Part shown: one piece after another, positions 16,838 through 25,607 of the stretch | How positions within the stretch are numbered: position 1 is the stretch's first letter | How the letters are laid out: each line of letters opens with the position of its first letter | From: Lachnospiraceae bacterium | Lineage (GTDB): Bacteria; Bacillota; Clostridia; Lachnospirales; Lachnospiraceae | NCBI GenBank assembly: GCA_018053995.1 | Contig: JAGPKJ010000004.1 | Span: 1-64,000 of the forward strand | DNA: 64,000 nucleotides | Direction of reading: 5' to 3' | Position numbers and translations under genes: made by a program | Notes under the pieces: model-generated | What the model was told of the DNA's origin: nothing | The model's database searches: none | The model's input: the letters and a program-made list of their open reading frames with translations, nothing else

Positions 16838-17896
16838 ATGGGTTTAGAGGAATATAAAGGAGTGTTTATCTTCGCTCAGCAGGTAGACAACGAAGTAAGC
16901 AGCATCTCCTATGAATTGATCGGCAAGGCAAAAGATCTTGCCAAGGATCTGAATGAAAAGGTAACAGCAGTTCTTATCGGAAAGAATGTAGCAGCTCTTG
17001 CAGATAAGCTTGCTGAATACGGAGCAGATAAGGTCATCGTTGTAGATGATCCCGAACTTGAAGTATACAGAACAGAACCTTATACACATGCTATCTGCAG
17101 CGTTATAGACAAATATAAGCCGGAGATCATGCTCTTTGGTGCAACGGCTATCGGACGTGATCTTGCTCCCAGATGTGCAGCAAGAGTTCATACGGGTCTT
17201 ACAGCAGACTGCACAAGCCTTGAGATAGGTGATTTCCCGCTCGTTCCGATTCCGGGAAAAGAGAATGAACAGCTTCATAATCAGCTGCTCATGACACGTC
17301 CTGCATTTGGTGGTAATACGATCGCTACTATCGCATGCCCGGGCTTCCGCCCTCAGATGGCAACGGTTCGTCCAGGAGTTATGCAGAAGAAGGAAAGTAA
17401 TAAGGGCGCTAAGGCTGATGTAGAAAATTACAATCCTGGATTTACAAGAAACAACTGCTACGTAGATGTTGAGAAGGTCGTTAAGATCGTATCAAATACA
17501 GCAGATATCTCAGCTGCCAAGATCCTTGTATCAGGCGGTCGTGGCGTTGGATCAAAAGAGAACTTCAAGATCCTTCAGGATCTCGCAGATGCTCTCGGTG
17601 GAGTCGTTTCAGCATCTCGTGCAGCTGTTGATAACGGCTGGGCAGAGAAAGATCAGCAGGTAGGACAGACAGGAAAGACAGTTCGCCCGCATGTATACTT
17701 TGCTATCGGTATCTCTGGTGCTATCCAGCACGTTGCAGGTATGGAAGATTCTGATATCATCATCGCTATCAATAAGGATGAGTCAGCTCCTATCTTCGAT
17801 GTAGCGGATTACGGCATCGTAGGCGATCTTAACAAGATCGTTCCTTCACTTACAGAGAAGATCAAGGCTGCACAGGCTGCAAAAGCTGAACAGTAA
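16838..17896 (+). CDS. etfA: Electron transfer flavoprotein alpha subunit
   Basis: A 352-residue EtfA. The N-terminal domain carries GATAIGRDLAPRCAARVHTGLTAD. The C-terminal FAD-binding domain shows VSGGRGVGSKENF, VGQTGKTVRPHVYFAIGISGAIQH and INKDESAPIFDVADYGIVGD, the classic Etf-alpha signature. It ends the butyryl-CoA operon, 19 bases before a terminator stem. No N-terminal ferredoxin extension is present. Confidence 0.95.
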   Translation: MGLEEYKGVFIFAQQVDNEVSSISYELIGKAKDLAKDLNEKVTAVLIGKNVAALADKLAEYGADKVIVVDDPELEVYRTEPYTHAICSVIDKYKPEIMLFGATAIGRDLAPRCAARVHTGLTADCTSLEIGDFPLVPIPGKENEQLHNQLLMTRPAFGGNTIATIACPGFRPQMATVRPGVMQKKESNKGAKADVENYNPGFTRNNCYVDVEKVVKIVSNTADISAAKILVSGGRGVGSKENFKILQDLADALGGVVSASRAAVDNGWAEKDQQVGQTGKTVRPHVYFAIGISGAIQHVAGMEDSDIIIAINKDESAPIFDVADYGIVGDLNKIVPSLTEKIKAAQAAKAEQ

Positions 17897-17915
17897 TAGA
17901 TAGTTTGCAAACGGA

Positions 17916-17954
17916 GACGGTATCTGGGATTATTTTCAGGTACCGTCTTTTTTT
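17916..17954 (+). terminator. Terminator of the butyryl-CoA operon
   Basis: An 11-base-pair stem (17916-17926 with 17937-17947, starting GACGGTA and ending TACCGTC, one wobble) is followed directly by a run of seven T. Confidence 0.9.
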
Positions 17955-17983
17955 CAAAGGGTGTCTTTTGACAAGATGGACAG

Positions 17984-19708
17984 ATGTTTTTGATGGACAG
18001 AGATATTATGGAAAATAAGAACGCAGGAGAAAAACTGATAACTATCAGCATCATAGCGGCAGTTGCCGCAGTCTGCATTTCAGGATTTCTTATTTTCCGA
18101 GATAAGACGGATCCAAAGAGAGAACTGATCAGGGAAATGGGAAATCTTTCTAAGGAAACAGCATCGTTTGAATCACCTCTTGTCACGAAGCTTACGAATG
18201 AAAATTATATCAAGATCCTTGGCGGCATGACTCATTCGGATATATCGCTCAACGTGAGCAATACAGGCAGCTGGCCAGTTACGGTAGGCATCGACGGAAC
18301 GGTGATAAGGAATGGCGGGGATGGTTCTGTCAGCGCGGATACAAAGCTCAGCATTTCAAACACGGATATTCTCAAGCTGGATCTTTATGCTGACAATAAG
18401 GAGATATGTGCATCACTACCCGGCATTTCGAATGACTATTTCGCAATCTCGCCGCAGCATCTGGGAAAGCAGTACAACGACTCGGTTCTTTCATCTTTGA
18501 ATGGAAAGGCTTCAAATGATTTTTCAGTAAGGATGTATACGACGGATGATCTGACGCGCGAGAAAGCTGATTATGCCGGGATAATCTCAGAGATGAAAGT
18601 ATCAGACGTGAATAAGCTTGAAAGCAAACCTTCAAATCACAAGGCTGATGCTGCGAATAACATCGAGTCATCATCTGCTTCAGATGGTCGCAGTATGGGG
18701 GCTGAAGCTGATGCAAAAGCCGACGCAAACATAGACACAAACACTGACACAAAAGAGTATACCGTCACATTTGGAGATGAATCCGTAAATAAGATAGAGG
18801 CTGCATCCAGCCGGATTATCAAGAGAATTTCGTATTTGTCAGAGACAGGATCGCTTCTATATGGCGAAGATGGTGGATTTCAGTATGAAACCGTTACTTT
18901 TCAGAAGCCGTATGCGGATGTCAGGATAATCTCGAACGGAGGAAAGATCACGGCGATCATCTTCCAGAATCTTTTATTTGCCGATAAAAAAGGAGATACA
19001 CTTAAGATACCTGAACTGACAGCGGAATTCACATATGCAGACAGTGATGGAAATTTGGGTGCAGATGGCAGGCTTGTCGAAGTTACAGTGTCAGGGCAGT
19101 CGACTGTAGCTACAGACGGCGCAGTCGTGTCCGGATATTCAGCCGCAGGTGATGCTCCAGACATTCAGTTTAAGTGGTCGGAAAATGTAAGACATAAAAA
19201 TGATAAAGACGGTTCATCTGATTTTACAGCAAAAGAAAGATTTACTTACGTTACAGACGGAATCGCTACAAGTGTTGAAGCCACAGATGACGAGTTTTCA
19301 GACGAAGGGCGGGCGACGGCAGGCATTTCTTTTAATAAGGGAAACGAGAGTGCTTCGCTTGATTTTGACGGGATATTCGATACAGATTCTGCAGATAAGC
19401 TAAAAGTGAAGATAAACGAGATTGAATATATGATCGACACAGAAGAAGTGTTTAAGATCAGAGGAAGCGCAGATATATCAAAAGCTTCTGAAGAAGAGAA
19501 ACCTGTGAAGATGGAAGGGTATTCGGGAAACAGGATCGATCCTGGCAGGATGACATCTGATGAAATACAGTCGTGGATCAAAAAAACGGCGGAAGATGTC
19601 AAAGGAAGCGAGGAATGGTGGCTCGCAGATGATGCACTAAAGGAAATGATGGTAAGGCTCGGATTTAGTGAAGGTATCATGGCGACGGAACCTGAGAATG
19701 TGAAATGA
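17984..19708 (+). CDS. Membrane-anchored extracytoplasmic protein of unknown function
   Basis: I do not recognise this 574-residue protein. It has one N-terminal membrane segment (about residues 17-38, LITISIIAAVAAVCISGFLIF) preceded by a charged cytoplasmic tail, so the rest should lie outside. The body is acidic and rich in Ser/Asp/Lys, with repeated beta-like strands and a low-complexity linker at about 205-252 (SSASDGRS...ADAKADANIDTNTDT). It looks like a large beta-rich surface protein. No strong Shine-Dalgarno is visible for any of the three nearby ATGs (17984, 17993, 18008), so the start is uncertain. It follows the etfA terminator closely and may be poorly or separately expressed. Confidence 0.7.
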   Translation: MFLMDRDIMENKNAGEKLITISIIAAVAAVCISGFLIFRDKTDPKRELIREMGNLSKETASFESPLVTKLTNENYIKILGGMTHSDISLNVSNTGSWPVTVGIDGTVIRNGGDGSVSADTKLSISNTDILKLDLYADNKEICASLPGISNDYFAISPQHLGKQYNDSVLSSLNGKASNDFSVRMYTTDDLTREKADYAGIISEMKVSDVNKLESKPSNHKADAANNIESSSASDGRSMGAEADAKADANIDTNTDTKEYTVTFGDESVNKIEAASSRIIKRISYLSETGSLLYGEDGGFQYETVTFQKPYADVRIISNGGKITAIIFQNLLFADKKGDTLKIPELTAEFTYADSDGNLGADGRLVEVTVSGQSTVATDGAVVSGYSAAGDAPDIQFKWSENVRHKNDKDGSSDFTAKERFTYVTDGIATSVEATDDEFSDEGRATAGISFNKGNESASLDFDGIFDTDSADKLKVKINEIEYMIDTEEVFKIRGSADISKASEEEKPVKMEGYSGNRIDPGRMTSDEIQSWIKKTAEDVKGSEEWWLADDALKEMMVRLGFSEGIMATEPENVK

Positions 19709-19789
19709 GCGATTCGTTTAAGGAGAACCGGAGAATGTGCAGTAGGCGTGTCATTTAAGGTGAAACGGGATGTACGTCAGGGGGGTAAA

Positions 19790-20278
19790 ATGGCTAAGGA
19801 AGTAAAGACGAATGCGATGCGTCAGCTTGACAGGCTGGATATACCATATGAACATCACGAGTATGTGTGTAAAGAATTTACTGACGGCGGGCAGATCGCG
19901 GATGAACTTTCATTGCCGCATGAGATAGTATACAAGACGCTGGTTACGCAGGGAAATAGTAAGGATTATTTTGTATTTGTCTTGCCGATAGATGCGGAAT
20001 TAGACATGAAAAAAGCAGCGAGATCTGTTGGAGAAAAGTCGGTAAGCATGCTTCATGTAAAGGACATCAATGCTGTAACCGGTTATGTGCGTGGAGGATG
20101 TACGTCCCTGGGAATGAAAAAAAGTTTTGTTACAAGAATCTCGGAGCAGGCAAAAGGACAGAAAGAGATATATGTAAGCGGAGGACGCATTGGTTCGCAG
20201 ATATCACTTGTGCCGGAAGATCTAAGGAGAGCGGCAAGGGCGGAATTTGCAGACATCACGGTCGGAGCAGATACTTAA
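19790..20278 (+). CDS. ybaK: Cys-tRNA(Pro)/Cys-tRNA(Cys) deacylase, YbaK/EbsC family
   Basis: A 162-residue YbaK-type trans-editing protein that hydrolyses mischarged Cys-tRNA(Pro). Visible are the N-terminal TNAMRQLDRLDIPYEHHEY, the conserved catalytic-site lysine region VYKTLV, the VLPIDAELDMKKAAR strand, the GYVRGGCTSLGMKK loop and the C-terminal VSGGRIGSQISL. The ATG at 19790 follows a GGGGGG box; the 14-codon upstream extension is rejected. A different member of the superfamily is found at 49258. Confidence 0.9.
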   Translation: MAKEVKTNAMRQLDRLDIPYEHHEYVCKEFTDGGQIADELSLPHEIVYKTLVTQGNSKDYFVFVLPIDAELDMKKAARSVGEKSVSMLHVKDINAVTGYVRGGCTSLGMKKSFVTRISEQAKGQKEIYVSGGRIGSQISLVPEDLRRAARAEFADITVGADT

Positions 20279-20364
20279 TTTGGTAATTACGTTATGAATG
20301 ATGACCATATTGTGTGTTAATATGATATATGTTGATAGTTGTTTTTTACTTTAATGATATGAAC

Positions 20365-20405
20365 TTGTGTGGGTGTTAAAATAGTAATCCGGTTAGGATA
20401 TTACG
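20365..20405 (+). repeat. Copy of dispersed 32-base repeat family
   Basis: GTGTGGGTGTTAAAATAGTA followed by an AT-rich end is a diverged copy. It lies in the gap before the second thiolase gene and is followed by an inverted GCTTCC-TTCGGAAGC pair. Confidence 0.4.
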
Positions 20406-20468
20406 AATTGCTTCGCTTCCTTCGGAAGCTTTTACACTTGCATCATCAGTATGAAAAGGAGAGAGATT

Positions 20469-21650
20469 ATGGCACGTAAAGTAGTTCTTGCCGGTGGATG
20501 CCGGACAGCGATAGGAGTAATGGGAGGCGGACTTTCAACAACACCTGCCACAAAGCTTGGAGAGATTGTTGTAAGAGAGTCTCTAAAGAGAGCCGGAGTA
20601 AAACCGGAAATGGTTGATGAGGTATATATGGGCTGCGTTATACAGGCAGGTCTTGGACAGAATCCTGCAAGACAGGCTGCTGTAAATGCCGGTATTCCTG
20701 TCGAGGTTCCGGCAACAACGATAAACGTTCTGTGTGGTTCAGGACTTCACTGCGTAAACCTTGCAGCAAAGCTTATTGCTAACGGATACGCGGATATAAT
20801 CGTAGCGGGTGGAATGGAAAACATGTCTATGGCGCCATATCTTCTATATCAGGCAAGATTTGGCTATCGTATGGGCGCGGCAAAGATGGATGATTCGATG
20901 ATGAGAGATGCACTTACCGATGCATTTGGCGGTTATCATATGGGCATGACATCTGAGAACATCGCGGAGGAATGGCATCTTACAAGAGAGCAGCTGGATG
21001 AGTTCTCTGCATGGAGTCAGCAGAAGTGCGAGAAAGCTATGATGGAAGGCCGTTTTAAGGATGAGATCGTTCCGGTGACTGTAAAGAAAAAGAAGGAAGA
21101 GATCATATTTGATACAGATGAAGGTCCTAGAAAGGGCGTTACAAAGGAAGGCATTTCAAAGCTTAAGCCTTGCTTTAAGGATGGCGGAGTTGTAACGGCG
21201 GCTAATTCTTCTGGAATCAATGATGGCGCTGCAGCTATTATTGTTATGAGTGAAGAGAAGGCTAAGGAACTTGGCGCTAAGCCTGAGGGAACATGGATCG
21301 GCGGGGAGCTTGCAGGTGTTGAGCCTCGTATCATGGGTATCGGTCCTGTTGCCGCTACTCGTAAGGTTATGGAGAGAACCGGATATAAGATCGCTGATTT
21401 TGATCTTATTGAGGCAAATGAGGCATTTGCGGCTCAGTCTGTCGCAGTCGCACATGATCTTGAGCTTCCGCTTGATAAGTTGAATGTCAATGGTGGCGCT
21501 ATCGCGCTTGGACATCCGGTTGGCTGTTCTGGAACGCGTATTCTTGTAACGCTGCTTCATGAGATGGCGAAGCGTGATTCTAAGAAGGGGCTTGCAACGC
21601 TTTGCGTTGGTGGCGGCATGGGCTGCGCAGCTATCGTAGAGAGAGACTGA
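20469..21650 (+). CDS. Second acetyl-CoA C-acetyltransferase (thiolase paralogue)
   Basis: A 393-residue thiolase with the same catalytic elements as the operon copy: Cys in INVLCGSGL, His in ALGHPVGCSG and Cys in LCVGGGMG. The two proteins align over their full length, with most motifs identical ([44 protein letters not shown]). The ATG at 20469 follows AAAAGGAGAGAG. It stands alone between the ybaK-type gene and a repeat block upstream of ptb-buk. It could supply acetoacetyl-CoA under other conditions or prefer longer acyl chains; sequence cannot decide. The 45-base repeat array starts two bases after its stop codon. Confidence 0.95.
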   Translation: MARKVVLAGGCRTAIGVMGGGLSTTPATKLGEIVVRESLKRAGVKPEMVDEVYMGCVIQAGLGQNPARQAAVNAGIPVEVPATTINVLCGSGLHCVNLAAKLIANGYADIIVAGGMENMSMAPYLLYQARFGYRMGAAKMDDSMMRDALTDAFGGYHMGMTSENIAEEWHLTREQLDEFSAWSQQKCEKAMMEGRFKDEIVPVTVKKKKEEIIFDTDEGPRKGVTKEGISKLKPCFKDGGVVTAANSSGINDGAAAIIVMSEEKAKELGAKPEGTWIGGELAGVEPRIMGIGPVAATRKVMERTGYKIADFDLIEANEAFAAQSVAVAHDLELPLDKLNVNGGAIALGHPVGCSGTRILVTLLHEMAKRDSKKGLATLCVGGGMGCAAIVERD

Positions 21651-21652
21651 GG

Positions 21653-21829
21653 CTTCGCCACGGATATGCCTTCCGGGCATGCTCGCGGCTAGGGGCGCTT
21701 CGCCACGGATATGCCTTCCGGGCAGGCTTGCGGCTAGGGGCACTTCGCCACGGATATGCCTTCCGGGCAGGCTTGCGGCTAGGGGCGCTTCGCCACGGCT
21801 TATGCCTTCTGGGCACGCTTGCGCTACTT
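21653..21829. repeat. 45-base tandem repeat, four units, GC-rich
   Basis: Units start at 21653, 21698, 21743 and 21788, each beginning CTTCGCCACGG and containing a TATGCCTTC core; the last is diverged. The period is exactly 45 bases, a multiple of three, so reading frames stay open in several frames. Composition is much richer in G+C than the surroundings. It begins two bases after the thiolase stop. Confidence 0.9.
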
Positions 21830-21840
21830 GCGTCTCGCAG

Positions 21841-21876
21841 CGGTGCTATGCTCGTGTGGTACCTCGCTTAGCACCG
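21841..21876. repeat. Palindromic hairpin element, copy 1
   Basis: Arms CGGTGCTA (21841-21848) and TAGCACCG (21869-21876) frame 20 bases, and further pairing extends outward. Read on the minus strand it matches the element at 50376-50410: same length within one base and a shared AGCGAGGTA. One arm pair differs by a compensatory change (G-C here, A-T there). Confidence 0.75.
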
Positions 21877-21895
21877 GCGGTCGCAAAGTGCCCTT

Positions 21896-22004
21896 GAAGG
21901 CATAAGCCGTGGCGGGAGCGCATCAGGGCAAATGCGATGAAGGCATAAGCCGTGGCGGGAGCGCGGTAGGGCAAATGCTTGTCGAGGCATAAGCTGTGGC
22001 GACG
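21896..22004. repeat. Inverted copies of the 45-base repeat core
   Basis: Three copies of GGCATAAGC(C/T)GTGGCG at 21899, 21942 and 21986 are the reverse complement of the CGCCACGGCTTATGCC core in the array at 21653-21829. The whole 21651-22004 block is therefore a large imperfect inverted repeat centred on the hairpin. I see no credible gene here or in the remaining gap up to ptb. Confidence 0.8.
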
Positions 22005-22206
22005 TGTGATTGATTTTTGAGGACGGTAGTGTTATTATTTTAACAATAGGCTTTGCAGTGATGGGTGCTGCTAGAATGTACCCTAAAAGTGAGCGTTGTA
22101 ACAGCTTTTATCTATGTTGGTTTTTGTTAGGGAATTTGTGAAAAATGTTGTGAAAATGTGATATGTATGTTGGTGAGACGCATGCTATGTGTCTGGAAAG
22201 GATGTT

Positions 22207-23136
22207 ATGAGCAAGAGTTTTGATGAGTTACTGTCACAGGTAAATAAGTGCAGCAAGAAGAGGCTTTCTGTTGCTGTAGCGCAGGATAAGGCGGTTCTTG
22301 AAGCTGTTAAGCAGGCTGATGAAAAGAATATCGCAGATTCGATTCTTGTTGGTGATGCGGATGAGATCACTAAGATTGGTAAAGATCTTGGAATGGATAT
22401 GAAGAGATTTCAGATCGTTGATGAGAAGGATCCGGTTGCGGCATCGCTTAAGGCTGTAAAACTTGTTCATGACGGTGAAGCTGATATTTATATGAAGGGT
22501 TTTCTTCCTTCAAAGACATTTTTAAAGAGCGTGCTTGACAAGGAAGTCGGTCTTCGTACTGGTAAGCCACTTTCACACGTATGTGTGTTTGAGATACCTG
22601 GTATACCGAGACTTCTGTTTCTGACAGATGTTGCGTTTATGCCTTATCCTACACTTGAGGATAAGAAGTTTATAATTGACTATTCGGTAAATGTAGCACG
22701 TGCATGTGGCGTTGAGTGTCCTAAAGTCGCACCACTTGCAGCCATCGAAGTTGTTAATCAGAAGATGCCTGTTACTGTTGATGCTGATGAACTTACAAAG
22801 ATGAATGAAGCCGGAGAGATCAAAAATTGTATCGTTGACGGACCTCTTTCACTTGATATTGCAATCGATAAGGAAGCCGCTATTGAAAAGGGCGCTACGG
22901 ATCGTAAGATTCAGGGTGATGCTGATATACTTCTTTTCCCTGATATCCATGCCGGTAATCTTGTTTACAAGGCTATCGTCCATATGGTACCCGGAGTAAA
23001 GAATGGCTGCATACTTACAGGTACGAAGTCACCGGTAATCCTTACGTCACGTTCTGATACTTGTGAAGTAAAGGTCAATTCTATCGCACTTGCTGCTGTT
23101 GAAGCTGAAGCTGCCAAGCAGAGAGCTGAAGCCTGA
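22207..23136 (+). CDS. ptb: Phosphate butyryltransferase
   Basis: A 309-residue phosphate acetyl/butyryltransferase that converts butyryl-CoA and phosphate to butyryl phosphate. Visible are the N-terminal VAVAQDKAVLEAV, DSILVGD, the MKGFLPSKTFLKSVL stretch, and the C-terminal ADILLFPDIHAGNLVYKAIVH typical of the Ptb/Pta family. The pairing with a butyrate kinase immediately downstream makes the butyryl specificity likely. The ATG at 22207 follows GGAAAGGA; the ATG at 22189 overlaps that box. Repeats of 18 bases begin three bases after the stop. Confidence 0.92.
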   Translation: MSKSFDELLSQVNKCSKKRLSVAVAQDKAVLEAVKQADEKNIADSILVGDADEITKIGKDLGMDMKRFQIVDEKDPVAASLKAVKLVHDGEADIYMKGFLPSKTFLKSVLDKEVGLRTGKPLSHVCVFEIPGIPRLLFLTDVAFMPYPTLEDKKFIIDYSVNVARACGVECPKVAPLAAIEVVNQKMPVTVDADELTKMNEAGEIKNCIVDGPLSLDIAIDKEAAIEKGATDRKIQGDADILLFPDIHAGNLVYKAIVHMVPGVKNGCILTGTKSPVILTSRSDTCEVKVNSIALAAVEAEAAKQRAEA

Positions 23137-23139
23137 GCA

Positions 23140-23193
23140 GTAAAGCAGACAGACAAGGTAAAGCAGTCAGACAAGGTAAAGCAGTCAGGCAAG
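23140..23193. repeat. 18-base tandem repeat, three units
   Basis: Three units of the form GTAAAGCAG(A/T)CAG(A/G)CAAG at 23140, 23158 and 23176 lie between ptb and buk, starting three bases after the ptb stop codon. Confidence 0.9.
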
Positions 23194-23263
23194 ATAACGC
23201 TGAAAGAAAAATTATTCGGAGCAAAGATTTTGATTTTGATCTGGTATGAAAAGGAGAACAACT

Positions 23264-24340
23264 ATGTCAATAAAAAGCTTGATAATCAATCCGGGTTCGA
23301 CATCGACTAAGATCGGTGTGTTCGAGGATGAGACACTTCTTTTTGAAGAGACTCTTCGTCATTCGACAGAGGAGATAACGAAATATGCATGTATCCTTGA
23401 TCAGAAGGATTTCCGTAGAAATATAATTGAGGAATTCCTTAAGTCAAAGAATTTCGATATGAAAACACTTAATGTTGTCGTAGGGCGAGGCGGTATGCTT
23501 AAGCCTATTCCGGGCGGAGTATATGCAGTTACGGATGATCTGCTTCACGATCTGGAGATTGGCAAGCAGGGTCAGCACGCATCGAACCTTGGTGGCATTC
23601 TTGCACGGGAAATAGGAGATTCACTTGGAATTAAGTCTTTTATCGTCGATCCTACGGTTGTTGATGAACTTATGCCTTGTGCCCGCCTTTCAGGACTTCC
23701 TGAACTTCCTCGTATAAGTGTATTTCATGCACTTAACCAGAAGGCAGTTGCAAGAAGATTTGCCAAGGAGAATGGCAAGAAGTATGAAGATCTTAACCTT
23801 ATTGTAGTCCATATGGGTGGAGGAGTTTCGGTTGGAGCTCATGAACACGGCAGGGTTGTTGATGTGTTCAATGCACTTGACGGTGACGGCGCATTTTCAC
23901 CTGAACGTGCAGGAGGACTTCCGTCAGGAGCACTTGTACATATGTGCTATTCAGGGAAATATACTGAAGAGCAGGTATATAAGATGGTCAACGGCAAGGG
24001 CGGATTCAATGCGTATCTTGGGACAAATGATATGCGTGAAGTCGAGAAGATGGTCGATGGCGGAGATAAAAATGCAGCGCTTGTAAAGGAAGCTTTTATT
24101 TTCCAGATATCAAAGAATATGGGTGCTGCAGCATGCACACTTAAGGGAAAAGTTGATCAGATCATCCTTACAGGCGGTATTGCTTACGATAAGAGCGTAA
24201 CAGATGGTCTTACAGAACGCACCGGCTGGATCGCTCCGGTTACTGTATATGCAGGTGAGGATGAGCTTCTAGCACTTGCACAGGGCGGGATCAGAGTCAT
24301 GAACGGTGAAGAGAAAGCCAAGAATTACGCGGATTTTTAA
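23264..24340 (+). CDS. buk: Butyrate kinase
   Basis: A 358-residue member of the acetokinase (ASKHA) family that makes butyrate and ATP from butyryl phosphate, the terminal energy-yielding step. The sequence shows [16 protein letters not shown] at the N-terminus, the VVGRGG and [12 protein letters not shown] nucleotide-binding motifs, [12 protein letters not shown], and a C-terminal [12 protein letters not shown]. The ATG at 23264 follows AAAAGGAG. Together with ptb it indicates the kinase route to butyrate rather than, or in addition to, a butyryl-CoA:acetate CoA-transferase, which is not seen in the window. Confidence 0.95.
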   Translation: MSIKSLIINPGSTSTKIGVFEDETLLFEETLRHSTEEITKYACILDQKDFRRNIIEEFLKSKNFDMKTLNVVVGRGGMLKPIPGGVYAVTDDLLHDLEIGKQGQHASNLGGILAREIGDSLGIKSFIVDPTVVDELMPCARLSGLPELPRISVFHALNQKAVARRFAKENGKKYEDLNLIVVHMGGGVSVGAHEHGRVVDVFNALDGDGAFSPERAGGLPSGALVHMCYSGKYTEEQVYKMVNGKGGFNAYLGTNDMREVEKMVDGGDKNAALVKEAFIFQISKNMGAAACTLKGKVDQIILTGGIAYDKSVTDGLTERTGWIAPVTVYAGEDELLALAQGGIRVMNGEEKAKNYADF

Positions 24341-24388
24341 TGTACTGATGTGTGTATCATAATATGAAAAAAGACTAGTGATATCAAG

Positions 24389-25444
24389 ATGTTAGAAAAA
24401 GATTTTATAAAAATGTGGAGCGAAAAAGGGTATATCATCGCGACTGGCGCACCTGCCGAAAATGGTCATGAGGTTATCATGACCGCCAGTGACGATGATA
24501 TATTCCGGTTTCGCTCTTCTTTTATTTTTGAAAAAAAAGATTATGGTGAAGATTCACTACATCTGATCTCAGGAGATCTTAAGCAGACATTTAGACTGCT
24601 TTATGGAGCGGACGATTTTATCCCGTCAATCTTTGATAAGCTTCCGGAGCGTATGCCCCTGGAAGGTGAAAATAAGGTATATATGGCGGTCTCAAAAAAA
24701 GACCGGGATACATCGGGGCGATATGTTCCCCGGTGGGTCATACCTGTTACTGCTGGAAAATACAGACAAGAAAGCTGTTTGCCGAATTTGAGATCTGAGG
24801 ATAATGTCCAATATGATGCCCAACATGATGAGCCGGAGAACGGTAAAGAAACCGTGCTCCACGATAACACCGGGGATAATATATCTGATCGTAACTGTCT
24901 TTATTCTGAAGCATCAGTTATGTATTGGCTTTGGAAGAATACAGGAGAGATGGATAATATCGGTCTTTTTCAGTATAGACGTTTCTTTGCGTCTGACGCG
25001 GCGTGTATGTCACAGTTTGATGATTACGACATGATCACGACGATACCTTCATTTGTACCGGCTACGATAAAATCTTTTTTCACACGTACGATGGTCATAG
25101 ATATGGACTGGCAGCTTATGATGCTGGCGATAGAGCAGGACTGCAAGGATTACTATAGTGATGCACTTCTGTACGAAAAATCTCATTTTTATTTTCCATG
25201 CAATCTTTTTTATATGAAACGGGAATTGTTTGATGAGATGTGCAGTTTTATCTTTAAGGTAACTTTTGATATTGAGGAATTTTATGGAAGATGTAATGTA
25301 AAGCGCGGAGAAAGGTACCTTGGATATATCGTTGAAAATCTTGTTTCGATCTTCATATGTCATAATAGAGACAGGATAAGAAAAGCATGTGTAGATATGA
25401 AGTTTTACCCGGCTGAACCGGATGGTGAGGATATTCTGATGTAA
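24389..25444 (+). CDS. DUF4422-type glycosyltransferase-like protein
   Basis: A 351-residue soluble protein. The second half matches what I know of DUF4422: a DNTGDNISDRNCLYSEASVMYWLWKN stretch, IGLFQYRRFF, a DMITTIPS strand and a PCNLFYMKRELFDEMCSFIF motif, ending in a GYIVENLVSIFICHNR segment. Proteins of this family are often found in polysaccharide loci and are thought to be glycosyltransferases, but no such locus is here and the activity is unproven. The N-terminal 130 residues are not recognised. The Shine-Dalgarno is weak. A 26-base direct repeat starts at its stop codon. Confidence 0.75.
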   Translation: MLEKDFIKMWSEKGYIIATGAPAENGHEVIMTASDDDIFRFRSSFIFEKKDYGEDSLHLISGDLKQTFRLLYGADDFIPSIFDKLPERMPLEGENKVYMAVSKKDRDTSGRYVPRWVIPVTAGKYRQESCLPNLRSEDNVQYDAQHDEPENGKETVLHDNTGDNISDRNCLYSEASVMYWLWKNTGEMDNIGLFQYRRFFASDAACMSQFDDYDMITTIPSFVPATIKSFFTRTMVIDMDWQLMMLAIEQDCKDYYSDALLYEKSHFYFPCNLFYMKRELFDEMCSFIFKVTFDIEEFYGRCNVKRGERYLGYIVENLVSIFICHNRDRIRKACVDMKFYPAEPDGEDILM

Positions 25445-25503
25445 TGAGATCATTTTGCGATTCTGTAAGCTGATGCGATGAGATCACTTTGCGATTCTGT
25501 AAG
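25444..25503. repeat. Direct repeat of 26 bases at a gene end
   Basis: ATGAGATCA(T/C)TTTGCGATT followed by CTGTAAG occurs at 25444-25469 and 25478-25503 with one mismatch and a period of 34 bases. The first copy starts on the last base of the DUF4422 stop codon. Confidence 0.9.
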
Positions 25504-25535
25504 TATCTGGAATCTGCTGCAGCTTTTCTTTCAAG

Positions 25536-25573
25536 ACAAAAAATGACCGGATCCTGTACAGGATCCGGTCATT
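25536..25573 (-). terminator. Terminator of the cellobiose phosphorylase gene
   Basis: A perfect palindrome (arms from AATGACCGGATCCTG, 25542-25573) with a TA centre is followed, on the minus strand, by a run of T. It lies 35 bases past the minus-strand stop. Confidence 0.9.
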
Positions 25574-25607
25574 CCATCTTGGGAGATGTGAATAAGAGGC
25601 GAAAAAA

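Noticed and set aside
21602..21897. Several open frames over the 45-base repeat
   Set aside because: The repeat period is a multiple of 3, so frames stay open on both strands by construction; products are pure repeats without ribosome sites.
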